In this document: positions 7,558 to 16,594 of the stretch, in pieces | Numbering within the stretch: position 1 is the first letter of the stretch | Layout of the letters: each line of letters starts with the position of its first letter | Source of the DNA: Lawsonibacter hominis | Lineage (GTDB): Bacteria > Bacillota > Clostridia > Oscillospirales > Oscillospiraceae | Assembly: GCF_014287895.1 (NCBI RefSeq) | Contig: NZ_JACOPP010000014.1 | Location: 1-64,000 of the forward strand | Direction: 5' to 3' | Length of the DNA: 64,000 nt | The notes under the pieces: model-generated | Databases searched by the model: none | Told to the model about the DNA's origin: nothing | Seen by the model: the letters and a program-made list of their open reading frames with translations, nothing else | Position numbers and translations under genes: made by a program

Positions 7558-8718
7558 ATGGATCTGCACCTGTCCAAAGAGCATGAAATGCTCCGCAAGA
7601 TGTATCGGGACTTCGCGGAGAACGAAGTCAAGCCGCTGGCCGAGTGGGTGGACGAGAACGAGGCGTTCCCCGAGGAGACGGTGAAGAAGATGGCCAAGCT
7701 TGGGATGATGGGCATTTATTTTCCAAAGGAATACGGCGGAGCCGGGGCCGATGTGCTGAGCTACGTCATGGCGGTGGAAGAGATGAGCAAGGTCTGCGGG
7801 ACTACCGGGGTTATCATCTCGGCCCACACCTCCCTGTGCGCGGCGCCCATTTTTGAAAACGGCACGGAGGAGCAGAAGAAGAAATATCTGCCCAAGCTGT
7901 GCTCCGGCGAGTGGATCGGCGCCTTCGGGCTGACCGAGCCGGGGGCCGGCACGGACGCCCAGGGGCAGCAGACCACCGCGGTGAAGAACGAGAACGGGGA
8001 CTGGGTGCTCAACGGCTCGAAGATCTTCATCACCAACGCGGGCTATGCCAACGTGTTTATCATCATCGCCATCACCGGAGTGTCCACGGATAAGAAGGGG
8101 CGCAAGAAGAAGGAGATCTCCTCCTTCATCGTGGAGCGGACGGACAAGGGATTCTCGGTGGGCAAGCACGAGAAGAAGATGGGCATCCGGGGCTCCTCGA
8201 CCTGCGAGCTGATCATGGAGGACTGCGTGATCCCCGGCGACCGCCTGCTGGGCAAGCAGGGCAAGGGCTTCAGCATCGCGATGAAGACGCTGGACGGCGG
8301 ACGGATCGGCATCGCCTCCCAGGCGCTGGGCCTGGCCGAGGGCGCCATTGAGGAGACCATCAAGTACACGAAGGAGCGCGTCCAGTTCGGCCGCCGCATT
8401 TCCCAGTTCCAGAACACCCAGTTCCAGTTGGCCGACATGTATGCCAAGACCGAGGCCGCCAAGTGGCTGGTATACTCTGCGGCGATGAAGAAGCAGAACC
8501 ACGAGCCCTACAGCATGGACGCGGCGATGGCGAAGCTGGTGGCGGCGGAGACGGCCAGCGACGTGACCCGGCGGTGCGTGCAGCTGTTCGGCGGCTACGG
8601 CTACACCCGCGAGTACCCTGTGGAGCGCATGATGCGCGACGCGAAGATCACGGAGATCTACGAGGGCACCAGCGAAGTGCAGCGGATGGTCATCTCTGCC
8701 AACCTGGGCGTGAACTAA
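7558..8718 (+). CDS. bcd: Butyryl-CoA dehydrogenase (short-chain acyl-CoA dehydrogenase)
   Basis: 386 aa flavoprotein. With EtfAB it reduces crotonyl-CoA to butyryl-CoA, in anaerobes by flavin-based electron bifurcation that also reduces ferredoxin (family knowledge). Acyl-CoA dehydrogenase signatures are visible: GAFGLTEPGAGTDAQGQQT (about 121-139), and in the C-terminus QLFGGYGYTREYPVERMMRDAK followed by ITEIYEGTSEVQR; the Glu of YEGTSE is the expected catalytic base. Start ATG follows AGGAGGAAGGCAACAA. It precedes etfB by 26 bases, the usual bcd-etfB-etfA order. Confidence 0.95.
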   Translation: MDLHLSKEHEMLRKMYRDFAENEVKPLAEWVDENEAFPEETVKKMAKLGMMGIYFPKEYGGAGADVLSYVMAVEEMSKVCGTTGVIISAHTSLCAAPIFENGTEEQKKKYLPKLCSGEWIGAFGLTEPGAGTDAQGQQTTAVKNENGDWVLNGSKIFITNAGYANVFIIIAITGVSTDKKGRKKKEISSFIVERTDKGFSVGKHEKKMGIRGSSTCELIMEDCVIPGDRLLGKQGKGFSIAMKTLDGGRIGIASQALGLAEGAIEETIKYTKERVQFGRRISQFQNTQFQLADMYAKTEAAKWLVYSAAMKKQNHEPYSMDAAMAKLVAAETASDVTRRCVQLFGGYGYTREYPVERMMRDAKITEIYEGTSEVQRMVISANLGVN

Positions 8719-8744
8719 GAAGGAACTGGAGGGAGAAATACGAT

Positions 8745-9545
8745 ATGAAAGCAATCGTTTGTGTCAAGCAGGTCCCGGATACCTCGGGGGTGGTGGCGGT
8801 AAAGGAAGACGGCACCATGGACCGTGCGGCAATGGCGACCATTACCAACCATGACGATCTGGCCGCGGTAGAGGCGGCGCTGCGGATCAAGGACGCCACG
8901 GGCTGCAAGGTGGTTGTGGTGTCCATGGGACCTCCTCCGGCGGAAGGGATGCTGCGTGAGCTGCTGGCGATGGGGTGCGACGAGGCGGTGCTGGTCTCCG
9001 CGCGAGAGTTCGGGGGCAGCGATACCTACGCGACCTCCCAGATCCTGGCGGCGGCGATCAAGAAGATCGGGGTGGAAGAGGACGACGTCATCTTCTGCGG
9101 CCGGCAGGCGATCGACGGGGACACGGCGCAGGTCGGCCCCCAGATCGCGGAAAAGCTGCATGTGCCGCAGGTGTCCTACGTGGCGGAGATCACGGTGGAA
9201 GGCAAGTCGGTGACGGTAAAGCGGCTGCTGGAGGACGGGTACATGACCATCAAGGTGGCCACGCCGTGCCTGCTGACGTGCGTGAAGGAGCTGAACCCGG
9301 CCCGTTATATGAGCGTGGGCGGGATCATGGAGTGCTATCAGAAGCCGCTGGAGGTCTACAACTACGAGACGCTGAAGGACGATCCGCTGATCGACGTGGA
9401 CACCATCGGCCTGAAGGGCTCTCCGACCAATGTGTATAAGTCCTTCTCTCCCCCGGTGAAAGGCGCCGGCATGATGCTCGAAGGGGCCGACAAGGCCGCC
9501 GTCGACAAGCTGGTGGGCCTGCTGGACGAGAAGCACATCATCTAA
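8745..9545 (+). CDS. etfB: Electron transfer flavoprotein subunit beta
   Basis: 266 aa. Small ETF subunit; with EtfA it carries FAD and passes NADH electrons to Bcd and ferredoxin. The start MKAIVCVKQVPDTSG is the classic EtfB N-terminus, followed by a nucleotide-binding region VVVVSMGPPPAEGMLRE and the conserved FCGRQAIDGDTAQVGP (about 118-133). The ATG at 8745 is chosen because GGAGGGAGAAATACGAT lies upstream; the frame is open further 5' only inside bcd. 19 bases separate it from etfA. Confidence 0.95.
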   Translation: MKAIVCVKQVPDTSGVVAVKEDGTMDRAAMATITNHDDLAAVEAALRIKDATGCKVVVVSMGPPPAEGMLRELLAMGCDEAVLVSAREFGGSDTYATSQILAAAIKKIGVEEDDVIFCGRQAIDGDTAQVGPQIAEKLHVPQVSYVAEITVEGKSVTVKRLLEDGYMTIKVATPCLLTCVKELNPARYMSVGGIMECYQKPLEVYNYETLKDDPLIDVDTIGLKGSPTNVYKSFSPPVKGAGMMLEGADKAAVDKLVGLLDEKHII

Positions 9546-9564
9546 GAGAGAGGAGAGACAGGAA

Positions 9565-10671
9565 ATGGCTGAATTCAATAGCAAGGACACCGGGGCGTTC
9601 AAGGGCGTATGGGTATTCTGTGAGCAGCGCGAGGGCGTGATCATGAGCACGAGCTACCAGCTGCTGAGCGAGGGGCGGAAGCTGGCCAACGACCTCGGCG
9701 TGGAGCTGGCTGGGGTTGTGCTGGGGCACAACGTGAAGGAGGAGTACCTGAAGGCGCTGGGCGGGTACGGCGCGGACAAGGTGTACTACTGCGACCACGA
9801 GCTGCTGAACGTCTATACGACGGACGCGTACACCAAGGTCATCTGCGACCTGGTGGAAGAGAAGAAGCCGGAGATCTTCCTGATCGGCGCCACCAACATC
9901 GGCCGTGACCTGGGCCCGCGGTGCGCGGCCCGGCTGCACACGGGCCTGACGGCCGACTGCACGCACCTGGATGTGGACGTGGCCAAGTACAAGGAGTTTT
10001 TGAAGACCACCTCCACCATCGACGTGGACAACACGGTGTTCGAGGAGAACACCAACCTGAAGATGACCCGTCCGGCCTTCGGCGGACACCTGATGGCCAC
10101 CATCATCTGCCCGCGGTTCCGTCCGCAGATGTCCACGGTGCGTCCCGGCGTGATGCAGACGCAGGCGTACGACGAGGCGGGCGCCGCCAGGACGGTGGTG
10201 GAGAAGGTGGCCGTGCAGCTGTCCAGGGAGGATATCCATGTGGACGTGCTGGAGGTCAAGAAGGCGGCCAAGAAGCTGGTGGACCTGATCGGAGCGGACG
10301 TAGTGGTGTCTGTGGGACGCGGCATCAGCAAGGACGTGGAGAAGGGCCTGGCGCTGGCGGAGGAGCTGGCGGGGGTGCTGGGCGGCGTCGTGGGCGCGTC
10401 CCGCGCCTGCGTGGACGCGGGCTGGATCAGCGCGGACCATCAGGTGGGGCAGACGGGCAAGACGGTACATCCCCGCATCTACGTGGCGCTGGGCATTTCG
10501 GGCGCCATCCAGCACAAAGCGGGCATGCAGGACTCCGAGTGCATCATCGCGGTGAACAAGAACGAGTCCGCTCCCATCTTCGAAGTGGCCTCCTACGGCA
10601 TTGTCGGCGACCTCTATAAGGTCGCGCCCATGCTCATCGAAGCCATCCGCACCCTCAAGGCAAGCAAGTAA
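9565..10671 (+). CDS. etfA: Electron transfer flavoprotein subunit alpha
   Basis: 368 aa; partner of EtfB and last gene of the butyryl-CoA operon. The C-terminal FAD domain shows VVSVGRGISKD, GASRACVDAGWI, QVGQTGKTVHPRIYVALGIS and GAIQHKAGMQDSECIIAVNK, all diagnostic for the alpha subunit. It is longer than respiratory EtfA (about 310 aa), as in clostridial bifurcating Bcd complexes. Start ATG follows GAGAGGAGAGACAGGAA. A 21-bp perfect hairpin just after the stop ends the operon. Confidence 0.95.
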   Translation: MAEFNSKDTGAFKGVWVFCEQREGVIMSTSYQLLSEGRKLANDLGVELAGVVLGHNVKEEYLKALGGYGADKVYYCDHELLNVYTTDAYTKVICDLVEEKKPEIFLIGATNIGRDLGPRCAARLHTGLTADCTHLDVDVAKYKEFLKTTSTIDVDNTVFEENTNLKMTRPAFGGHLMATIICPRFRPQMSTVRPGVMQTQAYDEAGAARTVVEKVAVQLSREDIHVDVLEVKKAAKKLVDLIGADVVVSVGRGISKDVEKGLALAEELAGVLGGVVGASRACVDAGWISADHQVGQTGKTVHPRIYVALGISGAIQHKAGMQDSECIIAVNKNESAPIFEVASYGIVGDLYKVAPMLIEAIRTLKASK

Positions 10672-10675
10672 AAAC

Positions 10676-10721
10676 GGATATAAAACGGCGGCCCCCGTAT
10701 GGGGGCCGCCGTTTTATATCC
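10676..10721. terminator. Strong terminator of the butyryl-CoA operon
   Basis: Perfect 21-bp inverted repeat 10676-10696 / 10701-10721 with GTAT loop; A/T-rich outer part supplies the U tract in both directions, suiting the convergent gene on the minus strand. Confidence 0.9.
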
Positions 10722-10726
10722 TCAGA

Positions 10727-10969
10727 CTATCGGATCAGCACGTCCTCTAAAAGCACTGCCCCGATCAGGCCGGTACCCAGCACGATCAGAGCCATCGTTT
10801 GCAAATGCTCTGCGTAGTCGTAGAGCAATACGGTCTCATATGTATAGCCGCCGGCCCATACCAAAAGCACCAGAGCGGAAGCGAGCAGCGCACAGGTCAG
10901 CAGCACGCAGCGGGTGAGTACATAGCGGGGGATCGGGTGCATGGAGGCCAGCCGTTGGAAAAAGCGCAT
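10727..10969 (-). CDS. Small membrane protein of unknown function
   Basis: 80 aa. Two hydrophobic segments (about residues 18-42, VLLTCALLASALVLLVWAG, and 54-75, MALIVLGTGLIGAVLLEDVL) suggest two membrane helices; the N-terminus MRFFQRLASMHPIPR is basic and would stay in the cytosol. The start is the ATG at 10969 with GAAGGAGGGTACG directly upstream; a longer frame to 11029 lacks such a site. No family recognised. Convergent with etfA and sharing its terminator. Confidence 0.6.
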   Translation of the reverse strand: MRFFQRLASMHPIPRYVLTRCVLLTCALLASALVLLVWAGGYTYETVLLYDYAEHLQTMALIVLGTGLIGAVLLEDVLIR

Positions 10970-11169
10970 CGTACCCTCCTTCGTGTTACAGTATGCGCCT
11001 ATGATAGCAGGCGAAGAGAAACAAAACAATACAAAATTATAGGCAAAAAATCAAAATGTTAGCGACTGGATTCGACCAAAAACTTCAAGATCTGAAAGAT
11101 GGGTTTACAGAAAACAAAATTTGAGAAATTATGAAGACCATTGTGTCGAAGAATGCGATAGAATTCACT

Positions 11170-11197
11170 TTGCAAATTCTGGAAATTACTATATAAT
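11170..11197 (+). promoter_or_regulatory. Promoter for the 90-aa DUF6514-like gene
   Basis: TTGCAA (11170-11175), 16-bp spacer, TATAAT (11192-11197), about 40 bases before the start codon. Confidence 0.6.
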
Positions 11198-11235
11198 GTA
11201 GTTACGAACCGAAGCGCTGGGAGGAGGTACACAAA

Positions 11236-11508
11236 ATGAGGGAACTGCTTGTCGATACCTGCCGTACGGAGGATGAGGCGGGAGCAAACCATACCTTCGC
11301 GTATTATATCCTGGTGGACCAAATGGAATTGGGCGACGGCTTCGCCTGTGAAAGCTACGGCGTCAAGGTGGTGGGGGAAGAAGGGGAGACGGCCTGCGTC
11401 CCCCACATCACCGTCAGTGTGACTCGGATCGACGCATTGATGGAGCTGCTCCGGCGCAATACCGTCACACCGGCCACCCTGCGGGATGTCGTGGACGACT
11501 GGCTTTGA
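11236..11508 (+). CDS. DUF6514-like small protein
   Basis: 90 aa. The pattern of an N-terminal strand region (YYILVDQMELGDGFACESYG followed by VKVVG), a central SVTRIDALMELLRRNTVTP and the closing LRDVVDDWL fits the DUF6514 family as I remember it; its function is unknown. GGGAGGAGGTACACAAA precedes the ATG. It is a monocistronic unit with its own promoter and a 19-bp hairpin terminator. Confidence 0.7.
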   Translation: MRELLVDTCRTEDEAGANHTFAYYILVDQMELGDGFACESYGVKVVGEEGETACVPHITVSVTRIDALMELLRRNTVTPATLRDVVDDWL

Positions 11509-11517
11509 AACGAGAGG

Positions 11518-11563
11518 ACACAAAGGACCGTGCGGCTGAGCCGCACGGTCCTTTGTGTTGCCA
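11518..11563 (+). terminator. 19-bp hairpin terminator
   Basis: ACACAAAGGACCGTGCGGC (11518-11536), TGA loop, exact complement at 11540-11558; the 3' arm ends TTTGTGT. Confidence 0.8.
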
Positions 11564-11627
11564 GGAAGGGAAAAATCGGCTATGCTGGATGCAGTGTGTC
11601 TTGCAAACAATCCAAGGAGGGGTATGC

Positions 11628-13040
11628 TTGAACGAGAGAGAGACGTTTGCATCCCGGCTGGGCTTTGTGCTGATTTCTGCCGGATGCGCCATCGGATTGG
11701 GGAATGTGTGGCGCTTTCCCTATATTGTGGGGCAGTACGGGGGCGCAGCGTTTGTGCTGATCTATCTGGTGTTTCTGGTGATCATGGGGCTGCCCATCAT
11801 GGCTATGGAGTTTGCAGTGGGCCGTGCCAGCCGGAGGAGCATCGCCGGGTCCTTTCATGTGCTGGAACCTAAGGGGAGCAAATGGCACTGGTACAGTTGG
11901 TTTGGTATGGCGGGCAATTATATGCTGATGATGTTCTATACCACCGTGGCCGGCTGGATGATCCTCTATTTTGTCAAGATGGCCCGGGGGGACTTTGTGG
12001 GGCTGGATACGGCCGGTGTGGCGGAGCAGTTTGGGACTTTGATGGGTCAGCCGGGCGTAATGCTGGCCTTTATGGGGATCGTGGTGCTGCTGGGCATGGG
12101 TGTGTGTGCCCTTGGGCTGCAGAACGGTGTGGAAAAGATCACGAAAGTTATGATGGTCTGCCTGCTGGTCATTCTGGTCGTGCTGGTGGTCCGCGCCGTG
12201 ACGCTGCCCGGCGCGGCGGCAGGATTGGAGTTCTACCTCAAACCCGACTTCCGGCACCTGATGTACGCCTCCGACGGCAGCCTCCGACTGGGAGAGGCCA
12301 TCTTTGCCGCCATGGGGCAGGCCTTTTTTACCCTTTCCCTGGGGATCGGGGCGATGGCCATTTTTGGAAGCTATATTGGTAAGGAGCAGCGCCTGTTCGG
12401 CGAGGCCATCAATGTGGGCATCTTGGATACGTTTGTGGCCTTTGTGGTGGGCTTGGTCATTTTTCCTTCGGCGTTTGCCTTTGGCGTGACGCCGGATGCG
12501 GGTCCGAATCTGATTTTCATCACCCTGCCCAATGTGTTCAACTCCATGCCCGGCGGACGTCTGTGGGGCGCGCTGTTTTTTGTGTTTATGTCCTTTGCGG
12601 CACTGTCCACAGTCATCGCCGTGTTCCAAAATATTATAACGTTTCCAATGGATAAATACGGCTGGAGTCGAAGAAAAGCGGTTTTAGTGAACCTTGTAGC
12701 GATCTTCCTGCTCTCGCTGCCCTGCCTGCTGGGCTTTAATCTGTGGTCCGGCTTTCAGCCGTTCGGCGCGGGGTCCAGTGTGCTGGATCTGGAGGATTTC
12801 ATTTTGTCCAACAACCTGCTGCCGCTGGGCTCGCTGGTGTATCTGCTCTTCTGCGTGTCCCGGAAGGGCTGGGGCTGGGAGAATTTCCTGGCGGAGTGCG
12901 ATACCGGGAAAGGGATCCGATTCCCGAGCCGGGTACATTTTTACATGACCTGGGTCCTGCCTTTTATTGTACTGATCATCTTCGTTATGGGGTATTGGGA
13001 AAAGTTCAAGCCCGCCATTCTGGCGCTGTTTGGGAATTGA
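11628..13040 (+). CDS. Na+-dependent transporter of the neurotransmitter:sodium symporter (SNF) family
   Basis: 470 aa, about 11-12 membrane helices. SNF transporters import amino acids or amines with Na+. TM1 holds the sodium/substrate motif GFVLISAGCAIGLGNVWRFP; TM2 and on (YGGAAFVLIYLVFLVIMGLP) follow. Bacterial SNF proteins (LeuT, MhsT, TnaT) have this size. The start is the TTG at 11628 because AAGGAGG sits seven bases upstream; a nearby ATG is out of frame. The substrate cannot be read from sequence; lysine import for the neighbouring catabolic operon is only a guess. Ends in a strong terminator. Confidence 0.88.
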   Translation: MNERETFASRLGFVLISAGCAIGLGNVWRFPYIVGQYGGAAFVLIYLVFLVIMGLPIMAMEFAVGRASRRSIAGSFHVLEPKGSKWHWYSWFGMAGNYMLMMFYTTVAGWMILYFVKMARGDFVGLDTAGVAEQFGTLMGQPGVMLAFMGIVVLLGMGVCALGLQNGVEKITKVMMVCLLVILVVLVVRAVTLPGAAAGLEFYLKPDFRHLMYASDGSLRLGEAIFAAMGQAFFTLSLGIGAMAIFGSYIGKEQRLFGEAINVGILDTFVAFVVGLVIFPSAFAFGVTPDAGPNLIFITLPNVFNSMPGGRLWGALFFVFMSFAALSTVIAVFQNIITFPMDKYGWSRRKAVLVNLVAIFLLSLPCLLGFNLWSGFQPFGAGSSVLDLEDFILSNNLLPLGSLVYLLFCVSRKGWGWENFLAECDTGKGIRFPSRVHFYMTWVLPFIVLIIFVMGYWEKFKPAILALFGN

Positions 13041-13044
13041 ACTG

Positions 13045-13087
13045 CAGCTGGGCGCGGTCCGAAAGGACCGCGCCCAGCTGTTTTATT
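13045..13087 (+). terminator. Terminator of the SNF transporter gene
   Basis: CAGCTGGGCGCGGTCC (13045-13060), GAAA tetraloop, perfect complement at 13065-13080, then TTTTATT. The T run overlaps the stop of the convergent gene. Confidence 0.9.
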
Positions 13088-14093
13088 GGGCGTAGAACTC
13101 CGCCACGGCGGCAAAATAGGCGTCAATATTCTCCCACTTGGACATGGGGGGGATATCGCAGCCGGAGGAGATGACGAAGTTGGGGTATTTGCAGCATTTT
13201 TCCATAACGGCCAGCGTGGCGGTACGGATGGATTGCGGCGTACCGTTGCGGAACTCGCCCGCAGGGTCCACATTGCCCATGGCCACGATGTCGGAGGGGA
13301 TGTGGGGCATCATTTCAGCCATGTCGATCGCGTTGCCGAAGTGGAGGATCTTGGCGCCTACGGAAAGAATGGAATCGATGGTGAGGATGGTGGTGTTGCC
13401 GCAGTTATGGTAAACCACGATGAAATGCTCGTCCTGCACCGCATCCACGATGCGCTTGCAGTAATCCGCTGAGAACGCCTGCGCCAGAGCGGGAGAGAGC
13501 AGGCCGGCCAAGGGCTCGGCAATGACCACGCCGTGAGCGCCCACGGCCTTGTAGGCCTTGATATAGTCGATCAGAAAGGAGGTGGCCTTTTCCAGAACGG
13601 TGTGGACCATATCCGGCTCAGAGTAGCAGTAGACCATAGCCTCGGTCACATCCAGCAGGCGGCCCGCCAGGGAAAAGGGGCCGATGACTCCGGCCAGGAC
13701 GGGACGGTCGGTGATGCACGTACAGGCCTTCTCAATGGCCTCGATGTAGATACGGGTGCGGCCCGCGCCGATGGGCGGGATGGTCAGAGCTTCCGCCGCC
13801 GCCTCATCGGAGAGGATGCTCCCCACTACGGTGGGCACCTCGTCGTCCGTGAAGCGGATCTGGGAGCCGAAGCATTCGGCCTCCACCGACAGATCCATCA
13901 GACTCACGGAGGCGCCGGAGGGGACCCGCTGGGCCACCAGCTCCATGCCGCGGGCCTGGAGCGCACTGCTGGAGATCAGGTCCCGTACGGTGACGCCCAT
14001 GAGCTGCACGGCGGGAAAGGAGAGCACGGGAGTCGTCTTTTTGGGGGCGGTCGTCTTGAGCGAGTCCACCCATTCATACATGTTGCGTTTCAT
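13083..14093 (-). CDS. Uroporphyrinogen decarboxylase-like methyltransferase (MtaA/CmuA type)
   Basis: 336 aa. The fold and motifs follow the UroD/MtaA/MtbA family, which moves methyl groups between corrinoid proteins and thiols, or decarboxylates uroporphyrinogen. YHNCGN (about 235-240) and VISSGCDIPP (about 315-324) supply the His/Cys and Cys ligands of a methyltransferase zinc site, arguing against true HemE. The start is the ATG at 14093 with GGAGGCCGATC upstream. No methyl-corrinoid partner lies next to it. A 15-base palindrome just upstream may be its operator. It is downstream of kamE but separated by a terminator, so it is not part of the lysine transcript. Confidence 0.78.
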   Translation of the reverse strand: MKRNMYEWVDSLKTTAPKKTTPVLSFPAVQLMGVTVRDLISSSALQARGMELVAQRVPSGASVSLMDLSVEAECFGSQIRFTDDEVPTVVGSILSDEAAAEALTIPPIGAGRTRIYIEAIEKACTCITDRPVLAGVIGPFSLAGRLLDVTEAMVYCYSEPDMVHTVLEKATSFLIDYIKAYKAVGAHGVVIAEPLAGLLSPALAQAFSADYCKRIVDAVQDEHFIVVYHNCGNTTILTIDSILSVGAKILHFGNAIDMAEMMPHIPSDIVAMGNVDPAGEFRNGTPQSIRTATLAVMEKCCKYPNFVISSGCDIPPMSKWENIDAYFAAVAEFYAQ

Positions 14094-14111
14094 GATCGGC
14101 CTCCTGACTGT

Positions 14112-14126
14112 ATCGTATGATACGAT
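14112..14126. promoter_or_regulatory. Putative operator: perfect palindrome ATCGTAT-G-ATACGAT
   Basis: A 15-base perfect inverted repeat about 19 bases upstream of the UroD-like start codon. Size and symmetry suit a dimeric repressor. No adjacent regulator gene is present. Confidence 0.5.
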
Positions 14127-14189
14127 CAGGTTACCACAGGAGGGGCCGCTGTGTATGGTAATTTGCCATGTCTTTTGGAACATCTTTGC

Positions 14190-14226
14190 AAAAAACGTGC
14201 GCTTCCAAAGGAAGCGCACGTTTTTA
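14190..14226 (-). terminator. Terminator of the lysine operon
   Basis: AACGTGCGCTTCC / GGAAGCGCACGTT with a 3-base loop, followed on the minus strand by six T residues, 12 bases after the kamE stop. Confidence 0.9.
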
Positions 14227-14237
14227 AAGGTGGGTCT

Positions 14238-15026
14238 CTATTTATCCAGGCGGCGGACCAGTTCCTTGGAGCAGAAGGTGGCCACGTCGTCGGCGTAGGT
14301 GCCCGCGCCGAAGCCGGCATCATAGCCCAGCTCTTTTGCCAGAGCGTGGGTAATACGGGCGCCGCCGCAGCAGAAGATGTACTTCTCGCGCACGCCCTCG
14401 GCCTCCGCCAGCTCGATGAGCTCGGTCAGGTTCTGGATGTGCACGTCCTTTTGCGTAACCGTCTGGGAGACCAGCAGCACATCGGCGTTGACCTCGGCGG
14501 CCTTACGGAGGAAGTCCTCGTTGGGGATCTGGCTGCCCAGGTTGTAGGCTTCGATCATCTCGTAGCGCTCCAGGCCGTAGTGCCCGGCAAAGCCCTTGCG
14601 GTTCATGATGGCGTCAATGCCCACGGTGTGGGCGTCGGTGCCGGTGGAGGCGCCGATGACCACCATTTTGCGGCCCAGCCGCTCTTTGAGGAAGTTGTCG
14701 GTCTCATGCATGTCCATGACCTCGTCGGTAACGGTCTGGACCACGATCTCATTGTAGTTGATGGTATGCGTCAGGGAGCCGTAGACCACGTAGAAGGTAA
14801 AGTTCTCGTCCAGTTTCTGCCGCAGCGCCACGTTGGGGTCGGCCAGGCCCATCTTCTGGGCGACAAGCACGGCGGCGGCCGCGCCCTTGTCGTCATCCTT
14901 AACGGGCAGGGTGAAGGAGGTCTGCACCTTGCCGTCGTTCATGGTGTCGCCGTAGGGTTTCAGCCGGGTCAGGTCCAGAGTGGTGTCCAGGTCCTTGTCG
15001 CGGATTTGATACAGTCCGGAACTCAT
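14238..15026 (-). CDS. kamE: Lysine 5,6-aminomutase beta subunit (B12- and PLP-binding)
   Basis: 262 aa. With KamD it moves the terminal amino group of beta-lysine to C5, giving 3,5-diaminohexanoate. The cobalamin-binding DxHxxG motif is D131-A-H133-T-V-G136, and K144 in MNRKG falls at the position known to carry the PLP Schiff base in the Clostridium sticklandii enzyme. Normal length for KamE. Its ATG overlaps the kamD stop by four bases (ATGA), implying translational coupling and equal subunit amounts. Last gene of the riboswitch-controlled operon. Confidence 0.95.
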   Translation of the reverse strand: MSSGLYQIRDKDLDTTLDLTRLKPYGDTMNDGKVQTSFTLPVKDDDKGAAAAVLVAQKMGLADPNVALRQKLDENFTFYVVYGSLTHTINYNEIVVQTVTDEVMDMHETDNFLKERLGRKMVVIGASTGTDAHTVGIDAIMNRKGFAGHYGLERYEMIEAYNLGSQIPNEDFLRKAAEVNADVLLVSQTVTQKDVHIQNLTELIELAEAEGVREKYIFCCGGARITHALAKELGYDAGFGAGTYADDVATFCSKELVRRLDK

Positions 15027-16594
15027 TTGCCGGCACCCCCTTTCATCATGGGCGCAAGGAAGGGGTTGAAGTACCCCGGCGCCTTGCTCACGACGCCGTC
15101 CAAGCCCTTGCCGCCGTCGCGGGGGCGCTTGATGTCGGCAAAGATGCCCCGCTCCAGGGTCTCGAAGATACCCAGCTGCTCGATCTGGGCCAGCAGGTCG
15201 GTAGCCTTGTGCAGCACTTCATTGGCGCGGTTCTGCATGATGCCGCCGTCCTTGAAGACCAGCTCATTGCCCAAGTCCTGCATGGTGCGGAAAATGTACT
15301 GAGCATTCTGGATGGCCAGGAAGCGGTCGGACAGGAAGGGGGTGTGGATGGCCTCGGTCATCATGCCCAACAGATGGATCTTCTGGCCAGTGAGGATGGT
15401 GACCATGTTGAACAGAGCGTCCTGCACATGGCCGCGGAAAATGTTGCCGGTCATGAACTTCGTGGGAGGCATGTACTTCAGCGGAGCGTTGGGGAAGATC
15501 TCGCGGGCCATTTCCGCCTGAGCCAGCTCGTAAAGGAAGCCGTTCTCCACATCGGGATCGATCTCAAAGGCATGACCCAGACCCATCTGCTCCTCCGGCA
15601 GGCCCGCCCGCAGGGCGAACTGCTCGTTGAGGAACTGGGAAGCCAGAACGGTGTGGGCCTCCTCCACCGCGTCGGCGGTGGTCAGGTAGTTGTCCTCGCC
15701 GGTGTTGATGACCACGCCCGCGTAGGCGTTGATGGCGCGGGAGAAGTTCTGGTCCACCAGGGTGCGCTGCATGTTGATGTCGCGGAAGAGGATGCCGTAC
15801 AACGCGTCGTTGAGCATCACGTCCAGCCCTTCGAAGGCGCCCATGGCGGCGATCTCGGGCATGCACAGGCCGGAGCAGTAGTTGCACAGGCGGATGTAGC
15901 GGCCCATCTCCTCGCCGACCTTGTCCAGGGCCTCGCGCATCAGGCGGAAGTTCTCCTGGGTGGCGTAGGTGCCGCCGAAGCCCTCGGTGGTGGCGCCGTA
16001 GGGCACGTAGTCCAGCAGGGACTGGCCGGTGGTACGGATGACGGCGATGACGTCGGCGCCCTGGCGGGCGGCGGCGGTCGCCTGCGTAATATCCTCATAG
16101 ATGTTGCCGGTGGCCACGATCAGATAGATCCACGGGCCCTGCTTTTCGCCTCCGTGGGCGGCAATGAAGTCCTCACGGCGCTGACGGCGGGCCTTGATGC
16201 GCGCCAGAGCATCCGTAACGATGGGGGCGATCACGTCGTGGATGGCGGCCTCGTCATGAGCGCTCAGAGCGGTCAGATCCAGCTTGCCCCCGGCGATGTC
16301 CTCGGCGATCGCCTGGGGGTCCTTGCCGGTCTCCAGCATGGCGTTGCCCAGCCAGAAGGCCGCGCCCTGGGCCAGAGCACCCTTGTCCATCAGGTGCTCC
16401 ACCACCACGTTGGGCAGGGGAACGTCGGATTCGTCCACTCCGTCGATGCCCAACAGGCGGCAAATGGTACGCTCCACGGCCACCGTAGTATAGCCGTCGA
16501 TAAAACGCTGGGTATCGTCCGCTACCCGGGAGGCGTGCTGGCGGGCCTGCGCCACCAGATCAAAATCAAGATTCAGCTTGGATTCCAAATGCAC
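15023..16594 (-). CDS. kamD: Lysine 5,6-aminomutase alpha subunit
   Basis: 523 aa, full length for KamD. Forms the TIM-barrel that holds adenosylcobalamin and substrate in the KamDE complex. Opening MHLESKLNLDFDLVAQARQ and segments RTTGQSLLDYVPYGATTEGF, QENFRLMREALD and PPTKFMTGNIF are typical. The reading frame begins with GTG at 16594, with GGAAGTGA just upstream. Lies 86 bases after kamA and overlaps kamE by four bases. KamDE is known to be inactivated by side reactions, which makes the two ATPase genes upstream (21.7-24.2 kb) candidate reactivation factors. Confidence 0.95.
   Translation of the reverse strand: MHLESKLNLDFDLVAQARQHASRVADDTQRFIDGYTTVAVERTICRLLGIDGVDESDVPLPNVVVEHLMDKGALAQGAAFWLGNAMLETGKDPQAIAEDIAGGKLDLTALSAHDEAAIHDVIAPIVTDALARIKARRQRREDFIAAHGGEKQGPWIYLIVATGNIYEDITQATAAARQGADVIAVIRTTGQSLLDYVPYGATTEGFGGTYATQENFRLMREALDKVGEEMGRYIRLCNYCSGLCMPEIAAMGAFEGLDVMLNDALYGILFRDINMQRTLVDQNFSRAINAYAGVVINTGEDNYLTTADAVEEAHTVLASQFLNEQFALRAGLPEEQMGLGHAFEIDPDVENGFLYELAQAEMAREIFPNAPLKYMPPTKFMTGNIFRGHVQDALFNMVTILTGQKIHLLGMMTEAIHTPFLSDRFLAIQNAQYIFRTMQDLGNELVFKDGGIMQNRANEVLHKATDLLAQIEQLGIFETLERGIFADIKRPRDGGKGLDGVVSKAPGYFNPFLAPMMKGGAGK

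Noticed and set aside
13083..14093. HemE, uroporphyrinogen decarboxylase of haem synthesis
   Set aside because: The His/Cys/Cys zinc pattern (YHNCGN, SSGCD) is that of MtaA/CmuA methyltransferases, and no haem genes are nearby.
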